DNA of 63,191 bases from JAKPQD01 sp029572965 (GTDB lineage: Bacteria > Bacteroidota > Bacteroidia > Bacteroidales > DTGW01): positions 1 to 63,191 of the forward strand of contig DAOSPF010000012.1 of NCBI GenBank assembly GCA_035374585.1. The letters are read 5' to 3'. Positions 46,601-55,133 of this stretch are shown here, piece by piece. The position numbers and the translations under genes are program-made. The notes beneath the pieces are model-generated. The model was not told where the DNA came from. It was given only the letters and a program-made list of their open reading frames with translations, and searched no databases. Numbering within the stretch: the stretch's first letter is position 1; each line of letters starts with the position of its first letter.

Positions 46601-49600
46601 GAAGTAATATTGGTAGCAGCGTCATTTTCTGTGTACAATAAAGATGCACTTTCAATGTTTGCAAGCACAGGGGCATCATTAACCGCTACAATACTAATAT
46701 TTCGACTTATAGTATTTGAGTTTACAGTTCCATCATTAACGTTAAAAGATATTGTCCTGGTTAACGTTGAAGGATCATCTGAAGTATTTTGGTAATAAAC
46801 CGTTCTGAGTGCAGAAATAAAATATGAAATATCAGCAGGGCCGGTCAAAGTGAGGGTTCCGGTAGCCTGATCCCATGAAGAGCTAATGAAAATATTATCT
46901 GAAAACGACAGAAAGTCCTGTCCATACTGGTAATTATTGGTAATTTTAACAGTAGCGCTTTGAGCTTGAGTATTATCAATATCAGTGAGGTTAATAGTAG
47001 AACTTATGGCCATTGGTCCGGCATTCTCGGTATAATTAAGAGTTGTACCCTCAATAGCCGAAAGCACTGCAGCCTCTTGTTGCGGAGTGACATTGATAGT
47101 CATGGTGGCATTGCCAGAATATGCCGAAACATCGCCTACATTGAACTGAAAAGTTGTATAAGGGGTACCATTACCATTAGCTACAGGTTTAAATTTTAAC
47201 TTGCCGGCATTGATATCTGTTGCTGAAACTATATTGGTGGCAGCCAGTGTTTCTCCACCATCTACTATTCCATTGAGGTTTGCATCATTATATAATACGC
47301 CTGTTCCAGGGATTGAAACAATACGGATACGGACCAAAACATCTCCTGCATCAACATCCATATATGGAAAATCTGATATAGCAAATACTTTATCCACATC
47401 TTCCAATGTTGTAACAGAAAAATTGGCTGTTGTAGGAGCGTCATTTATTGCAGTAACAGTAATATTTGCATTTACAGCGGTTGTCGAATATTTTGGTATA
47501 GCATTGTTATCTTGCGCCATCCAGGTAAATGAAGTTGACCCGTTCCAGTTGCTGGTTGGTTTAAATTTTAGCAATGCTAATTGTGCCGAAGTATATACTT
47601 GTCCAACAGTTGTAGCTTCGCCGGCATCAACAAGCCCATTGCTGTTAGCATCTCTGTATAAAGTCCCATTTGCAGGTAATGTAGTAATCTGAACATTGGC
47701 CATAGCATTTGATTCGGCATCTGTATAAGTTGGGGCATTGCCAAAATCAGAAGCTGCAAACGCCAGATCTGTATCTTCATTTCCTGATTTAGAAAATGCC
47801 TGGATGACAGGAGGTGTATTGTTGCTTATAGCAATATTTACAGCAGCAGCGGTAGCTGCGTAAGCAGTACCGTCATAACCATTCCAATTAAATGTAGTTG
47901 TGCCACTCCATGCCGCTGTCGGCTTGAACTTCAAAAATGGGATGTTGGCATTTGTGATTACCGCATTAGCGGCAACAGCCTCACCGGCATCAACAACGCC
48001 ATTTGAGTTAGCATCACGGTAAAGCGTACCATTAGCAGGCAAAGCAGCCCCAATCTGTATTTGTGTCATGGCATCACCGTCTGCATCTGTAAAGTGCGAA
48101 GTAAAATCTGCCAGGGTGAAGGTTACATCTGTACTTACGTTAGCCGACTTATTAAGGGCAGCAACAACGGGAAGGTCATTTACTTTGGTAACATTAATAT
48201 TTCTTGTTTGTACATTTGAATTATATTCTCCATCATTGACAGTATAAGAAACTGTTCTAACAAGGGTCGAAGGGTTTTCACTGGTATTGGCATATTTCAC
48301 ACTTCGCAATATTGTTTGATAATTGGCTTTTGTATCTGTGCCACTAAAAGATATTTTTCCTGTCGCAGCATTCCAGATGCCAACAATAGAACCTGTTGCA
48401 GTGAATGAAAGTACATCCTGCCCACTTTGATAGTTACCTGTAATCTGAACCTCAGCGCCTTGCAGGTTAGGGCCATCATCGCTTACTGTCATGGATGCAG
48501 TTACATTTGTTGCAGCGGCATTTTCAGTATATGCTAATGCCGCGCCTTCAATAGCAGCAAGGACCGGAGGGTTGTTGGCTACCGAGATATTAACCGATCT
48601 GAATTGTATGTTAGAATTCAGGTTACCATCATTTACTGTAAATACTATGGTCCGGGCATTAGTATTAGGGGTTGAACTGTTATTCCGATAAGTAACAGAG
48701 CGTAACGCAGCTTCGTAGTTTGCTTTTGTATCTGTACCTGTCAGGGTGAGTATCCCTGTTGCAGGAGTCCAGACTCCTGTTATTGTTGCCGTATTGGTAA
48801 ATTGTAATACATCCTGGCCATTCACATAGTTTATTGACAACTTTACACTAGCACTTTCAATATATGAATCATCAAAATCCTTAATGGTGATGGTATTGCT
48901 AATTACTTTATTTACTAATTGAGGAGTAACAAGGGCTGTTGTTTCAATGTTTTCGAGTATTGGGGCATCATTGACAGCTACAATATTGATGTTTCGGGTT
49001 TGTGTATTTGAACTACCTGAGCCATCACTAATAGTAAAAGACACTGTCCTGACCGAAGTAGCAGGATCATCAGATGTATTCTGATATTTAACAGAGCGTA
49101 ATGCGGCTTCGTAGTTAGCCTTGGTGTCTGTACCAACTAAATTTAACGTGCCGGTTGCAAGGTTCCATGTACCTGTAATTGTAGCAGTATTGGTAAACGA
49201 AAGTACGTCTTGCCCTGAATTGTAGTTGCCCGTGATTTTTATAGTAGCATTTCTAAAAGTAGTATTATCTATATCAGAAATAGTTATAGAAGAAGTTATT
49301 ATTTTGGGCAATTCGTCTTCTGTAAACGATAAGGCGCCAGCTTCAATTCCGGCGAGTACCGGGGCATTATTGACATTGGCAATGACAATATTTACAGTCA
49401 TATTGGAAGATGCATAGGCTGAGCCATCGTTACCATTCCAGGTAAACGAAGTATTGCCGCTCCAATCGGCATTAGGGACAAAAGTAATATTGGCCAGGTT
49501 GGCAGCTATAATTTCCTGGTTTGCTATAATATTTGCTCCCGACAATTTAAGGGTACCATTGGCCGGAAGTGTAACTACCCTTATTTTTGCCAGGGCATCA

Positions 49601-52600
49601 TTATCAATATCTGTGTAAGCATTTGTAAAATCAGCAGCAGTAAAGGCAAGCGTGATGTTTTCTGTTCCAGCCTTTGAAAAGTCAGCAACTACCGGAAGGT
49701 CATTTACCGCACTTATATTAATGGTAACATTGGCAGAAGATGATGAATAAGTAAGCCCATCATAAGCTTTCCAGCTAAATGATGTAGAGCCATTCCAATT
49801 TGCATTTGGAGCAAAGGTAATATTACCAAGGTTTGTAGCTGTTATTTCCTGGAAAGCCGAAATAGCAACACCTGAAAGTAAAAGGGTACCGTTGCCTGGC
49901 AATGTTTCAATCCTTATTTTATTCAGGGCATCAGCATTTGCATCGCTATAAACTCCTAAAAAATCAGTAGCCGCAAAACTCAATTCATTGTCTTCTGTCC
50001 CGTTTTTTATAAACCCTGAAATTACAGGCGCTACATTAGTATTGCTGATAACAAATTTTACTTGGGCCCCTGTCAGAGCATAAGAAGTACCATCATAAGC
50101 ATTCCAGTTAAATTCATCTGTACCACTATATCCCGTGTTGGGCTGATAAGTTAAAAGGCCCAGGTTTGCTGACATTATTTCGTAAAATAAGCCTACCGGG
50201 CTACCTCCATAATATAGGGTACCTTTTGCAGGAAGGCTGTTTATCTGGACCTTTTCAAGCGGGTTAGCATCAGCATCGAAGTAGCTTGCCGTAAAGTCTG
50301 ATGTTGCAAATGAAGTTGCAGCATTTACAGCCGATGATTTATATATATCCGAAAGTACAGGCTTATCGTTGACAGGGGTAACTGTTAACCAAATTTTTTT
50401 ACTTGTTGAAGCGTACAATGTACCATCTGATGAGTTATAATCGCATGTAATGGCACCGTTCCAATTGGCATCCGGAACATAGATAAGGTTGCCCAACTGA
50501 GCAAATGATATTTCCTGACCAGCTGTAACAGCTACACCACTCAGCTTAAGTACTCCGTAAGGAGGCAATGTTATAATCTTTATTTTATTGAGGGCATCAT
50601 TGTCAGGGTCTGAATAAGAGTTTGTAAAATCAGATGGAGCAAATGTGATGAAATTATCTTCAGCACACAACATGTTGACATCATTGATAACCGGGTTATC
50701 GTTGACCGGGGTTACCGCTACATTAATGATTTTTACATCTTCTCCCAGCCCATCGCTTGATTTTACCTGCACAGTAGCGGTTCCTGAGTAATTACTTTCA
50801 GGAGTAAAAACGGCATTATTCAAAGCATTATTTACATCAACAAGAGAACCACTGAAAATCATTGAGGCATCTGAGTTGCCATCACCTGAAGTAAATGTAA
50901 GGCCTGTAGTCCCGGACAATGTTATTGTGCCTCCTGTAACATTAATGGTTACTGTTTGGGCATCATTGTCGTAATCGGTAACTAAAATCTGGTTGCTGCT
51001 TAGTGAAGTAAAAGTTAATGGCTGGTCTTCCAGTGTAACATCAGTAGTTAACAAATGAATAATTGGAACAAAATGGCAATCCACAATTTTTATCGGGCCA
51101 TAAATATTGTTTGAATAGTTACATTCACCGTAAGGACTGTTTGGGATAGAGATAGGGTTAGAAATTACCTGATTTGGTGCTAATCCATCGGCATCATCAT
51201 TAACAACAAAATATAAGTTCCCATCATTAGCCCCGTTTGAGTTTACCAAGTCGCTAAGGGAAACGGTTATAGGCTCTGTTTTATAGCATTCACTGGCATT
51301 GAGGGTAACTGTTATCATTGATTTTTTGAGAAAAATAGCCCCGGCATTTCTTGGGTCGTTTTGGTAAAAAGACATGGGAATAGTATAATTTGCCAATGCA
51401 TCGCCCCTGTTGCAAATTTTTAACCTAATAATAACCTTATCAGGACAAGAAGAAGAAATATCTACATCTGATGTAACATCTTCAACTTCAACTGTAAAGT
51501 CTGGCCCGGGAAAATATTTATCTCCGCTCTGGTCTATTCTGTATAGCTGGGTAAGGTAGTTGTTCAGGTATGGGACAAGATGGTTCTTTTGTTGTACCTT
51601 AGGAACAGTCAGGTCATTATTGATGTTAACATAGTTATAGGCCCTTTGGTTAAATACCTTTCGGGCCGAAATCCATGGTGTACGGTTGTCTCGATATACA
51701 CGTATGCCTTCTGTACATGATGCTATGATTTCTGCACGGTTGTCATCATCAATATCAGCAATAACCGCATGTTCGCCACCAGTACCACTACCACAATGGT
51801 TGGCATCCTGAAACAAGATTTTGGCATTGCCTGCACCATCTCCCACCCCAACATAAACTTTAAGCGTATCTTGGTCGCGATAAACAAGCTCAACTTTCCC
51901 GTCGCCTTCAAAATCAAAAAAATTCATGGCTGTTTCGCCTGACTGGTCTGTGGTTGCAGATTGCCACATACGTTGCAGAGCTGTACCTGCATCGTTTACC
52001 CTGATCATCTCAAACCTGCGGGTTGAAACTATCCCCATCTCTGGCCTGTTATCAGGCAAACCATCAACATCACCAATACAGGCAACACCTCCATCGTGCT
52101 TGCCTGCTGTCAGGTTATCCCCTGCCAATACAAATGTAGGGTACAATCGTTGGTTTGTCAAAGGGTTCCAGACACTAAGCCTGCCTTGGCCAACAGTTAT
52201 AATATCCATAACCCCGTCCATGTTAATATCAGCCAATGAGTTCTTTTGTCCGCCATCATTATCTTGCTGATTAGCCGGGTTAGTAGCATCTCCATGATTG
52301 TATGACCATGGGAAATGGTCGCTTGCTGAACCTGTTGACGTAAGAGGATCTACTCCGTAAACATCTTCTATATTTCCACTTGCAATATCTACTGTGTAAA
52401 TCCGGTTCCCGGCAATAATCTCAGGGCCATTGGCGTATTGTAAAGCTGTTTTGGGGCCTGCTCCATCCGGGTCAAAGCCCGTTGGAATAACATCAGCAAA
52501 AGCAAAAACATCTTTCCAGTACAACCTGTTCCTGAAAGTAGCATTGGTGGTCAAATCAACAAGTGTTGCGCCATCAGATGCCCTTAACACCTTTGCTGTA

Positions 52601-53361
52601 CGCGTAGCATCAGTAGTCCATCCATATACTACTAATTCAGAAGTACCATCTTCATTAAAATCAACAAAGTCAACCGGGAACCCTCGTTTTTGATATATAT
52701 TGGAAATTATCCAGGTCTGGTTCCAGGCAATGCCATCAAAATCATAACGTATCAATGAATTGGCATTGGTTGCACAACCATCATTACCAGTTGTCACAAA
52801 AATTTCAGCATAAGGATCGGCATCAACATTGGCAAAGCTTATGCCTCCGTGGTTGCCGCTTATGTCTCTGGCTATATAATATTTAGGTTCGCAATTAGAC
52901 GGGTCAAAAATATATACCCCCTCGTCTCCGGTACCTCCATAACCATCCCCTACTGCAATAATTTCAACTTTGCCATCTCCATCAACATCTCCAACCTTCG
53001 GGGTATCATAACCATAAGGGGTAAAGTTTCGGATCACCCCTCCTACCATAAAACCTCCCTTCAAATAAGCACATTCTAATTTTGTGGCAAATTCTGCATT
53101 GCCTGGGTCGGCAGTAATTTCGCATTGTGCCGAAGGCAAGGCACAATATGGCGATGTATAGCATTGGTTATCAAAGCAGTCTATCATACCATCAGCATCA
53201 TCGTCTATACCATTATTGCATATTTCTTGTGCGTAAATACTTTTTGATATCAAGAATAATGTTGCCATGATTATGGCTATTCTGCTGATTTTTTCAAATA
53301 CCCTTTTCATCTTTGACATTGTTTGAAATATTTGGCAGTCTCGTAGTTGGTTACTTATCAT
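40675..53361 (-). CDS. giant 4228-residue cell-surface protein with cadherin-like repeats and T9SS type B sorting domain
   Basis: Signal peptide ends SIYAQE; starts at 53361, 53319 or 53310 are all possible, the first overlapping the upstream small ORF. Residues about 47-70 hold a Ca-binding-type NGIDDDADGMIDCFD motif. FG-GAP/VCBS propeller repeats fill 88-554 (DVDGDGKVEIIAVGDG), a CARDB-like part 555-765. About 30 cadherin/Ig-like repeats fill 768-3980, each ending near a 'VND' linker. They include six copies of a ~130-residue type (DVLSFTNTASITGTWN, TDTKANYEAALRSVKY), a DANLNGxVDAGE type and true cadherin and VCBS forms. A DUF11-like domain (3981-4124) precedes the type B CTD (4136-4228: FVPEGFSPNGDGYYDNF, YNRWGNLVYE). 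It is a predicted Ca-dependent adhesin, analogous to SprB. Confidence 0.95.
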   Translation of the reverse strand: MISNQLRDCQIFQTMSKMKRVFEKISRIAIIMATLFLISKSIYAQEICNNGIDDDADGMIDCFDNQCYTSPYCALPSAQCEITADPGNAEFATKLECAYLKGGFMVGGVIRNFTPYGYDTPKVGDVDGDGKVEIIAVGDGYGGTGDEGVYIFDPSNCEPKYYIARDISGNHGGISFANVDADPYAEIFVTTGNDGCATNANSLIRYDFDGIAWNQTWIISNIYQKRGFPVDFVDFNEDGTSELVVYGWTTDATRTAKVLRASDGATLVDLTTNATFRNRLYWKDVFAFADVIPTGFDPDGAGPKTALQYANGPEIIAGNRIYTVDIASGNIEDVYGVDPLTSTGSASDHFPWSYNHGDATNPANQQDNDGGQKNSLADINMDGVMDIITVGQGRLSVWNPLTNQRLYPTFVLAGDNLTAGKHDGGVACIGDVDGLPDNRPEMGIVSTRRFEMIRVNDAGTALQRMWQSATTDQSGETAMNFFDFEGDGKVELVYRDQDTLKVYVGVGDGAGNAKILFQDANHCGSGTGGEHAVIADIDDDNRAEIIASCTEGIRVYRDNRTPWISARKVFNQRAYNYVNINNDLTVPKVQQKNHLVPYLNNYLTQLYRIDQSGDKYFPGPDFTVEVEDVTSDVDISSSCPDKVIIRLKICNRGDALANYTIPMSFYQNDPRNAGAIFLKKSMITVTLNASECYKTEPITVSLSDLVNSNGANDGNLYFVVNDDADGLAPNQVISNPISIPNSPYGECNYSNNIYGPIKIVDCHFVPIIHLLTTDVTLEDQPLTFTSLSSNQILVTDYDNDAQTVTINVTGGTITLSGTTGLTFTSGDGNSDASMIFSGSLVDVNNALNNAVFTPESNYSGTATVQVKSSDGLGEDVKIINVAVTPVNDNPVINDVNMLCAEDNFITFAPSDFTNSYSDPDNDALNKIKIITLPPYGVLKLSGVAVTAGQEISFAQLGNLIYVPDANWNGAITCDYNSSDGTLYASTSKKIWLTVTPVNDKPVLSDIYKSSAVNAATSFATSDFTASYFDADANPLEKVQINSLPAKGTLYYGGSPVGLFYEIMSANLGLLTYQPNTGYSGTDEFNWNAYDGTSYALTGAQVKFVISNTNVAPVISGFIKNGTEDNELSFAATDFLGVYSDANADALNKIRIETLPGNGTLLLSGVAISAFQEITATNLGNITFAPNANWNGSTSFSWKAYDGLTYSSSSANVTINISAVNDLPVVADFSKAGTENITLAFTAADFTNAYTDIDNDALAKIRVVTLPANGTLKLSGANIIANQEIIAANLANITFVPNADWSGNTSFTWNGNDGSAYASSNMTVNIVIANVNNAPVLAGIEAGALSFTEDELPKIITSSITISDIDNTTFRNATIKITGNYNSGQDVLSFTNTATITGTWNLATGTLNLVGTDTKANYEAALRSVKYQNTSDDPATSVRTVSFTISDGSGSSNTQTRNINIVAVNDAPILENIETTALVTPQLVNKVISNTITIKDFDDSYIESASVKLSINYVNGQDVLQFTNTATITGVWTPATGILTLTGTDTKANYEAALRSVTYRNNSSTPNTNARTIVFTVNDGNLNSNIQFRSVNISVANNPPVLAAIEGAALAYTENAAATNVTASMTVSDDGPNLQGAEVQITGNYQSGQDVLSFTATGSIVGIWNAATGKISFSGTDTKANYQTILRSVKYANTSENPSTLVRTVSYTVNDGEYNSNVQTRNINVTKVNDLPVVAALNKSANVSTDVTFTLADFTSHFTDADGDAMTQIQIGAALPANGTLYRDANSNGVVDAGEAVAANAVITNANIPFLKFKPTAAWSGTTTFNWNGYDGTAYAATAAAVNIAISNNTPPVIQAFSKSGNEDTDLAFAASDFGNAPTYTDAESNAMANVQITTLPANGTLYRDANSNGLVDAGEATTVGQVYTSAQLALLKFKPTSNWNGSTSFTWMAQDNNAIPKYSTTAVNANITVTAINDAPTTANFSVTTLEDVDKVFAISDFPYMDVDAGDVLVRIRIVSIPGTGVLYNDANLNGIVDGGETLAATNIVSATDINAGKLKFKPVANGNGTPYTTFQFNVGDVSAYSGNATMTINVTPQQEAAVLSAIEGTTLNYTENAGPMAISSTINLTDIDNTQAQSATVKITNNYQYGQDFLSFSDNIFISSSWDQATGTLTLTGPADISYFISALRTVYYQNTSDDPSTLTRTISFNVNDGTVNSNTISRNISIVAVNDAPVLANIESASLLYTENDAATNITSNLTLADPDNTDIQGATVQITSNYQNGQDVLSFINTGSITGSWNVATGTMTLSGTDTKANYLAALKSVKYVNTSENPNISNRSVSFSATDGLLNSNTVSRTIQINSINGAPTSANNTVTTNEDVDKIFSDTDFPYTDIEGDALAKVMVTSLESAGSLYLDLNGNSVINAGEDITLNQEILVTQLSFLKFKPAANANGTAYATFGFKVNDGSVYAVAENTMTINVLAVNDAPTSADNAVTIVEDNQKTFASAEFPFSDIDAGDVLTKIRIASLPGAGTLFNDANLNNVVEAGEILAVNDEVTKAQLDAGYLKFRPVPDANGSPYVLFQFDVYDGVSYSASSYNMTINVTAVNDAPTITSSSTVSVAENTTAVIAVTAYDPDAGDPKTFSISGGADQALFSINALTGDLSFISGRNYENPTDANTDNIYVVDVRVTDGGGLTNTQSISVTVTNVNEAPTVADFTVNGTEDNTFIFAATDFTSNYTDVEGSALSSIKVITLPANGILKLSGVNIAINDVIAFANLGNISFVPTTDWNGSTSFDWNASDGSLFALANKTVTINVTAVNDAPVLAAIEAGALTYTENAVATAITSTLTVSDADNANMASATVQITGGYQSAEDVLSFTNTASITGTWNSSTGTMTLTGSDTKANYQAALRAVKYANSSDNPTTAARTVTFTVNDGTAGSNTQTRTINITAVNDAPTASNSTVSTIKNIQKVFNVASFGYSDIEGDALTLVKITNLPASGTLYNDANLNGSIDAGEAIAMNGTINKADIDAGQFKFKAPFNDFGAPYASFDFKVYDGIDYSVSSYTITININSSNTAPTAVNKALSTNEDTYLSIVTADLGYADVDGDVLNHLQITMLPAIGVLFIDANSNNILDAGEPIALNGTISKADIDAGKLLYSPASNGNGISYASFSFKVNDGNVYSTSDYTITIDVTAVNDAPVVSDFTVNGTEDNIFSFAVTDFTGNYADVEGTALSSIKVISLPANGLLKLSGLNIAINDVIGTADLGSITFVPSANWNGSTTFDWNATDGALYASANKTITISIAAINDAPVVNDTTFFIAENTATATSVGTVSATDADADALTYSITSGNTGTAFAINASTGEITVNGALDYETKSSYTLTVHVSDGVTSDDATITINITNVNDNAPVSTVDSYTVAEGGSLNISAPGVLANDNDVDGDALFAVLVSGTTHGSLAFNADGSFSYTHDGTETTSDTFTYKANDGLLNGNTVSVSVSVTAVNDAPVLTKDTIKMSIPINKDTTFDVCSNVTDAEGATPTIIIGCAALHGSASVSGCNITYNPIAGYSGNDTICYTACDNGTPNKCVTGYIVIKINSAPSDNAPIIDPGTTFVVSTTEDIPQVVIVVSNSVSDPDGDSLVFSISDAPKHGNAIINANGDVVYVPAKNYFGNDTIVFTACDITTPVQCVTDTIYITVANVNDAPVLDNDTILKNTNENEAVIIDITAISFDPDSDILTTSVVNGPSNGSIKFKGNDIVYTPSTGFAGNDTLYFSVCDNGAPKLCSSGMIVISVINSNKAPVAVNDIFEINEDNTFSGNVLANDFDPNGGSLTALVSINPVHGAIMLNFDGTIIYTPEKDYFGKDSVQYLICNNGSPSLCNNAWIVFTVKPVNDKPVCSVNNGVTNENTALNIDLLSNITDIDNSSSDLIVSVLVNPTGGTVKIYNGTLIYTPNIGFTGQDTIILNICDNGIPSQCTSDTIIIHVLPVPAIAIAKSVATPDVQADDSYDITYTIYVKNMGSTKLNDVLVGDNLISVFPEPAIFKVKHNSISANGNLIVNPNYDGAIDTMLLLEGSTLEGNEMATITFTVNVYVEGDETTTITYNNIARASAKSINGKTVIASSINGIIPEIANGEPTPVNIKPVEFFVPEGFSPNGDGYYDNFIIRGGQRYIIHLQVYNRWGNLVYENKNYKNDWDGKTNIGITVNSTLPDGTYFYIAKFNKNRKPIQGYITINK

Positions 53362-53497
53362 TTTGTTTATTTTTTTCTTTTGTATAATGCCCTTCTTTTT
53401 CTAAATGCTCAATGCTTTCTATCATTTTTTTCAAAGCTTCTGTAAGTTCAGCCGAAGAGCTGATCAACCTATTGTTATGTTTGCCTTTCATTTGCAT
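53351..53497 (-). CDS. 48-residue ORF leading the giant surface-protein operon
   Basis: ATG 53497 (second ATG at 53491) to TAA 53351. The product is hydrophilic and helical (LTEALKKMIESIEHLEKEG then HYTKEKNKQNDK). It begins about ten bases after the predicted transcript start and its end overlaps the first ATG of the giant gene by 11 bases (AATGATAAGTAA), so it may set up coupled translation. No family recognised; it may be a leader ORF rather than a functional protein. Confidence 0.45.
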   Translation of the reverse strand: MQMKGKHNNRLISSSAELTEALKKMIESIEHLEKEGHYTKEKNKQNDK

Positions 53498-53513
53498 AAT
53501 GGTATATTTGACA

Positions 53514-53521
53514 CAAAGTTA
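53514..53521 (-). promoter_or_regulatory. -7 promoter element of the giant surface-protein operon
   Basis: TAACTTTG on the minus strand fits TAnnTTTG. At 19-21 bp upstream there is no TTG or TTTG, so the promoter should need an activator. The phased repeats start 11 bp behind it. Confidence 0.6.
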
Positions 53522-53531
53522 GACCCTGCAA

Positions 53532-53604
53532 GTGCTACATTGCTTGTTAGTTATCTCTACAATATCTCTACATTGCCTCAAGGACATCTCTACTATTTCT
53601 CTAC
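53532..53604 (-). promoter_or_regulatory. helically phased heptamer array, probable activator sites
   Basis: Four exact copies of TCTCTAC on the plus strand (GTAGAGA on the coding strand) start at 53554, 53565, 53587 and 53598: spacings 11, 22, 11. A related GTGCTAC starts at 53532, a further 22 bp on the same phase. All lie on one face of the helix directly behind the -7 box, as expected for cooperative activator binding. Confidence 0.65.
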
Positions 53605-53618
53605 AATAACGTTATTGT
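53603..53618. promoter_or_regulatory. 16-bp perfect palindrome upstream of the heptamer array
   Basis: ACAATAACGTTATTGT is self-complementary over all 16 bases and shares two bases with the last heptamer. It has no T-run and is not a terminator; it looks like a dimer binding site. Confidence 0.6.
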
Positions 53619-53627
53619 GAAACATAA

Positions 53628-53661
53628 AAACGCCTGTCAAAACATTGTCAGACAGGCGTTT
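53628..53661 (-). terminator. Rho-independent terminator below the kinase/regulator genes
   Basis: AAACGCCTGTC / GACAGGCGTTT, 11-bp perfect stem with a 12-base loop, followed on the minus strand by TTTTTATG. It insulates the giant-gene promoter from the regulator gene. The span 53662-53895 between it and the regulator gene shows only a small GGCTTT/AAAGCC hairpin at 53827-53840 and no gene. Confidence 0.8.
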
Positions 53662-53895
53662 AAATAGTATTAAAGCCAATTTACGGCAAGCTTTTTATTT
53701 GTATTAAAAAACACTCAAGCGATTAAGAAATTGTAATTCAATGATTTAACAAAATTTTCAAACAATTTCTAAATCAGCCTGTCCCGTTTATATCGAGAGG
53801 GCTAACCCAGCTAAATCATATTGTTCGGCTTTAAAAAGCCTCCTAATGATTAATTTGGTTGAAAACTAACTTTTTTGATTTTAATTTTTTAAAAA

Positions 53896-55119
53896 TTATA
53901 TTGATTGCAGATACTCTACCAAACTATCTTCCTGCTGAAGTCCCAGCTTTTTTCTTAACCTGTACCTCGCCATATCAACACTCTTTGCATCCTGCAGGGT
54001 AAGGGCGGCAATATCTTTAGAGCTCAAATTGAGTTTAAGTAAAGCACACAGTTTTTTCTCATTTGGCGTGAGTTCCGGGTGAAGCTTAACGAGCCGATGA
54101 TAGAAGTCCTCATAAACCTGCCCAAAACGGGTCTCAAATTCTTCCCACATTGAATTATAGACCTTAATATTATATTTGCTTTTAAATTCTGCTATTAGCT
54201 TTTTGCCTTCCTCATCTGTATGTTTATCAAGAATTTCAAGGTCTTCTAATAGTTTGTTGTTCATAGTGCTATACTGCATCAACCGCATGGCCGTTGATAC
54301 TAATTCCTTTTTTTTCTCTTCAAGGTTGCGGGCATGCTCTTGTTTTATTTCTGATATATCTGATAAAAGGCATATCAGCCCTTCTGGTTTTTTGTCAGGA
54401 GAGTAAAAAATAGTTTTTGTAACTAAAAATGTAGCATCTTCTTTATTCACTGTTTTCATTACAGTTTCAAAAGAGGTTTGTTGTAACCCCTTGTTTATCA
54501 TATCTTCACTTTGCGCTTTCATCTGTTCAGGGTTGGGGCAAATAGTGTACACTTCTGTACCAATAAAATTAGACGAAATGTGACTAAACGTTTTCTGAAA
54601 ACTCTCATTGCAACCTAAAACTATGCCGTCTTTGTTATAATAAACCATTGGGGAGGGAATAGCTAAAAGCAATGAATTTATAAAACGGTTATAATCAGAT
54701 AATACCAGGTTATAATTTTTTTTATCCTTTATTGATTTAGAAACAATAAGCATGGCTTTTGTCCTTGCCAGTAACTCTGTTTTATCAAAAGGTTTACGCA
54801 AAAAGTCAGAAGCCCCGCATCTAAATGCTTCCTTAAGATCTTCAGGAGTAACCATCATCCCTGTAATCATAATAACAGGTATATCACAAAATGTCTCATC
54901 CTGTTTCATTTTACTTATTAGCTCTAACCCGCTCATTGCGGGCATATCCCAATCAGTAATGACCAGGTCGGGAGTCCATTGGCCCATGGTTTCATAAGCC
55001 TGTTTGCCATTTAATGCTTCTCGAATCTCGTACTTTTCGCCAGATGTAAGCAATGATTTACTTGTAATCATTAACATTTCAGGCAAATCATCTACGATTA
55101 ATATTCGTGGAACATTCAT
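53896..55119 (-). CDS. REC-PAS-LuxR-type response regulator
   Basis: 407 residues. Receiver domain 1-125 with acidic pocket (VDD at 9-11), phosphoacceptor Asp56 (VITDWDMP) and Lys in FLRKPFD. A PAS-like domain spans about 145-270 (FINSLLLAIPSPMVYYNKDG, FYSPDKKPEGLICLLSDISE). After a helical linker, the C-terminal 60 residues (ELTPNEKKLCALLKLNLSSK...MARYRLRKKLGL) are a LuxR/GerE-like HTH. It begins 14 bp after the kinase gene's stop, so the two form an operon. It is the closest candidate to bind the array at 53532-53618. Confidence 0.9.
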   Translation of the reverse strand: MNVPRILIVDDLPEMLMITSKSLLTSGEKYEIREALNGKQAYETMGQWTPDLVITDWDMPAMSGLELISKMKQDETFCDIPVIMITGMMVTPEDLKEAFRCGASDFLRKPFDKTELLARTKAMLIVSKSIKDKKNYNLVLSDYNRFINSLLLAIPSPMVYYNKDGIVLGCNESFQKTFSHISSNFIGTEVYTICPNPEQMKAQSEDMINKGLQQTSFETVMKTVNKEDATFLVTKTIFYSPDKKPEGLICLLSDISEIKQEHARNLEEKKKELVSTAMRLMQYSTMNNKLLEDLEILDKHTDEEGKKLIAEFKSKYNIKVYNSMWEEFETRFGQVYEDFYHRLVKLHPELTPNEKKLCALLKLNLSSKDIAALTLQDAKSVDMARYRLRKKLGLQQEDSLVEYLQSI

Positions 55120-55133
55120 AAAATAAGGTTTTA

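Noticed and set aside
44505..49360. Repeated DNA that could be mistaken for a CRISPR or tandem-repeat array
   Set aside because: The repeats are ~300-400 bp, diverged and in one continuous reading frame; they are protein domain repeats.
40675..53361. Many open frames on the plus strand and other minus frames within the giant gene
   Set aside because: They are shadows of a single 4228-codon frame with continuous domain structure.
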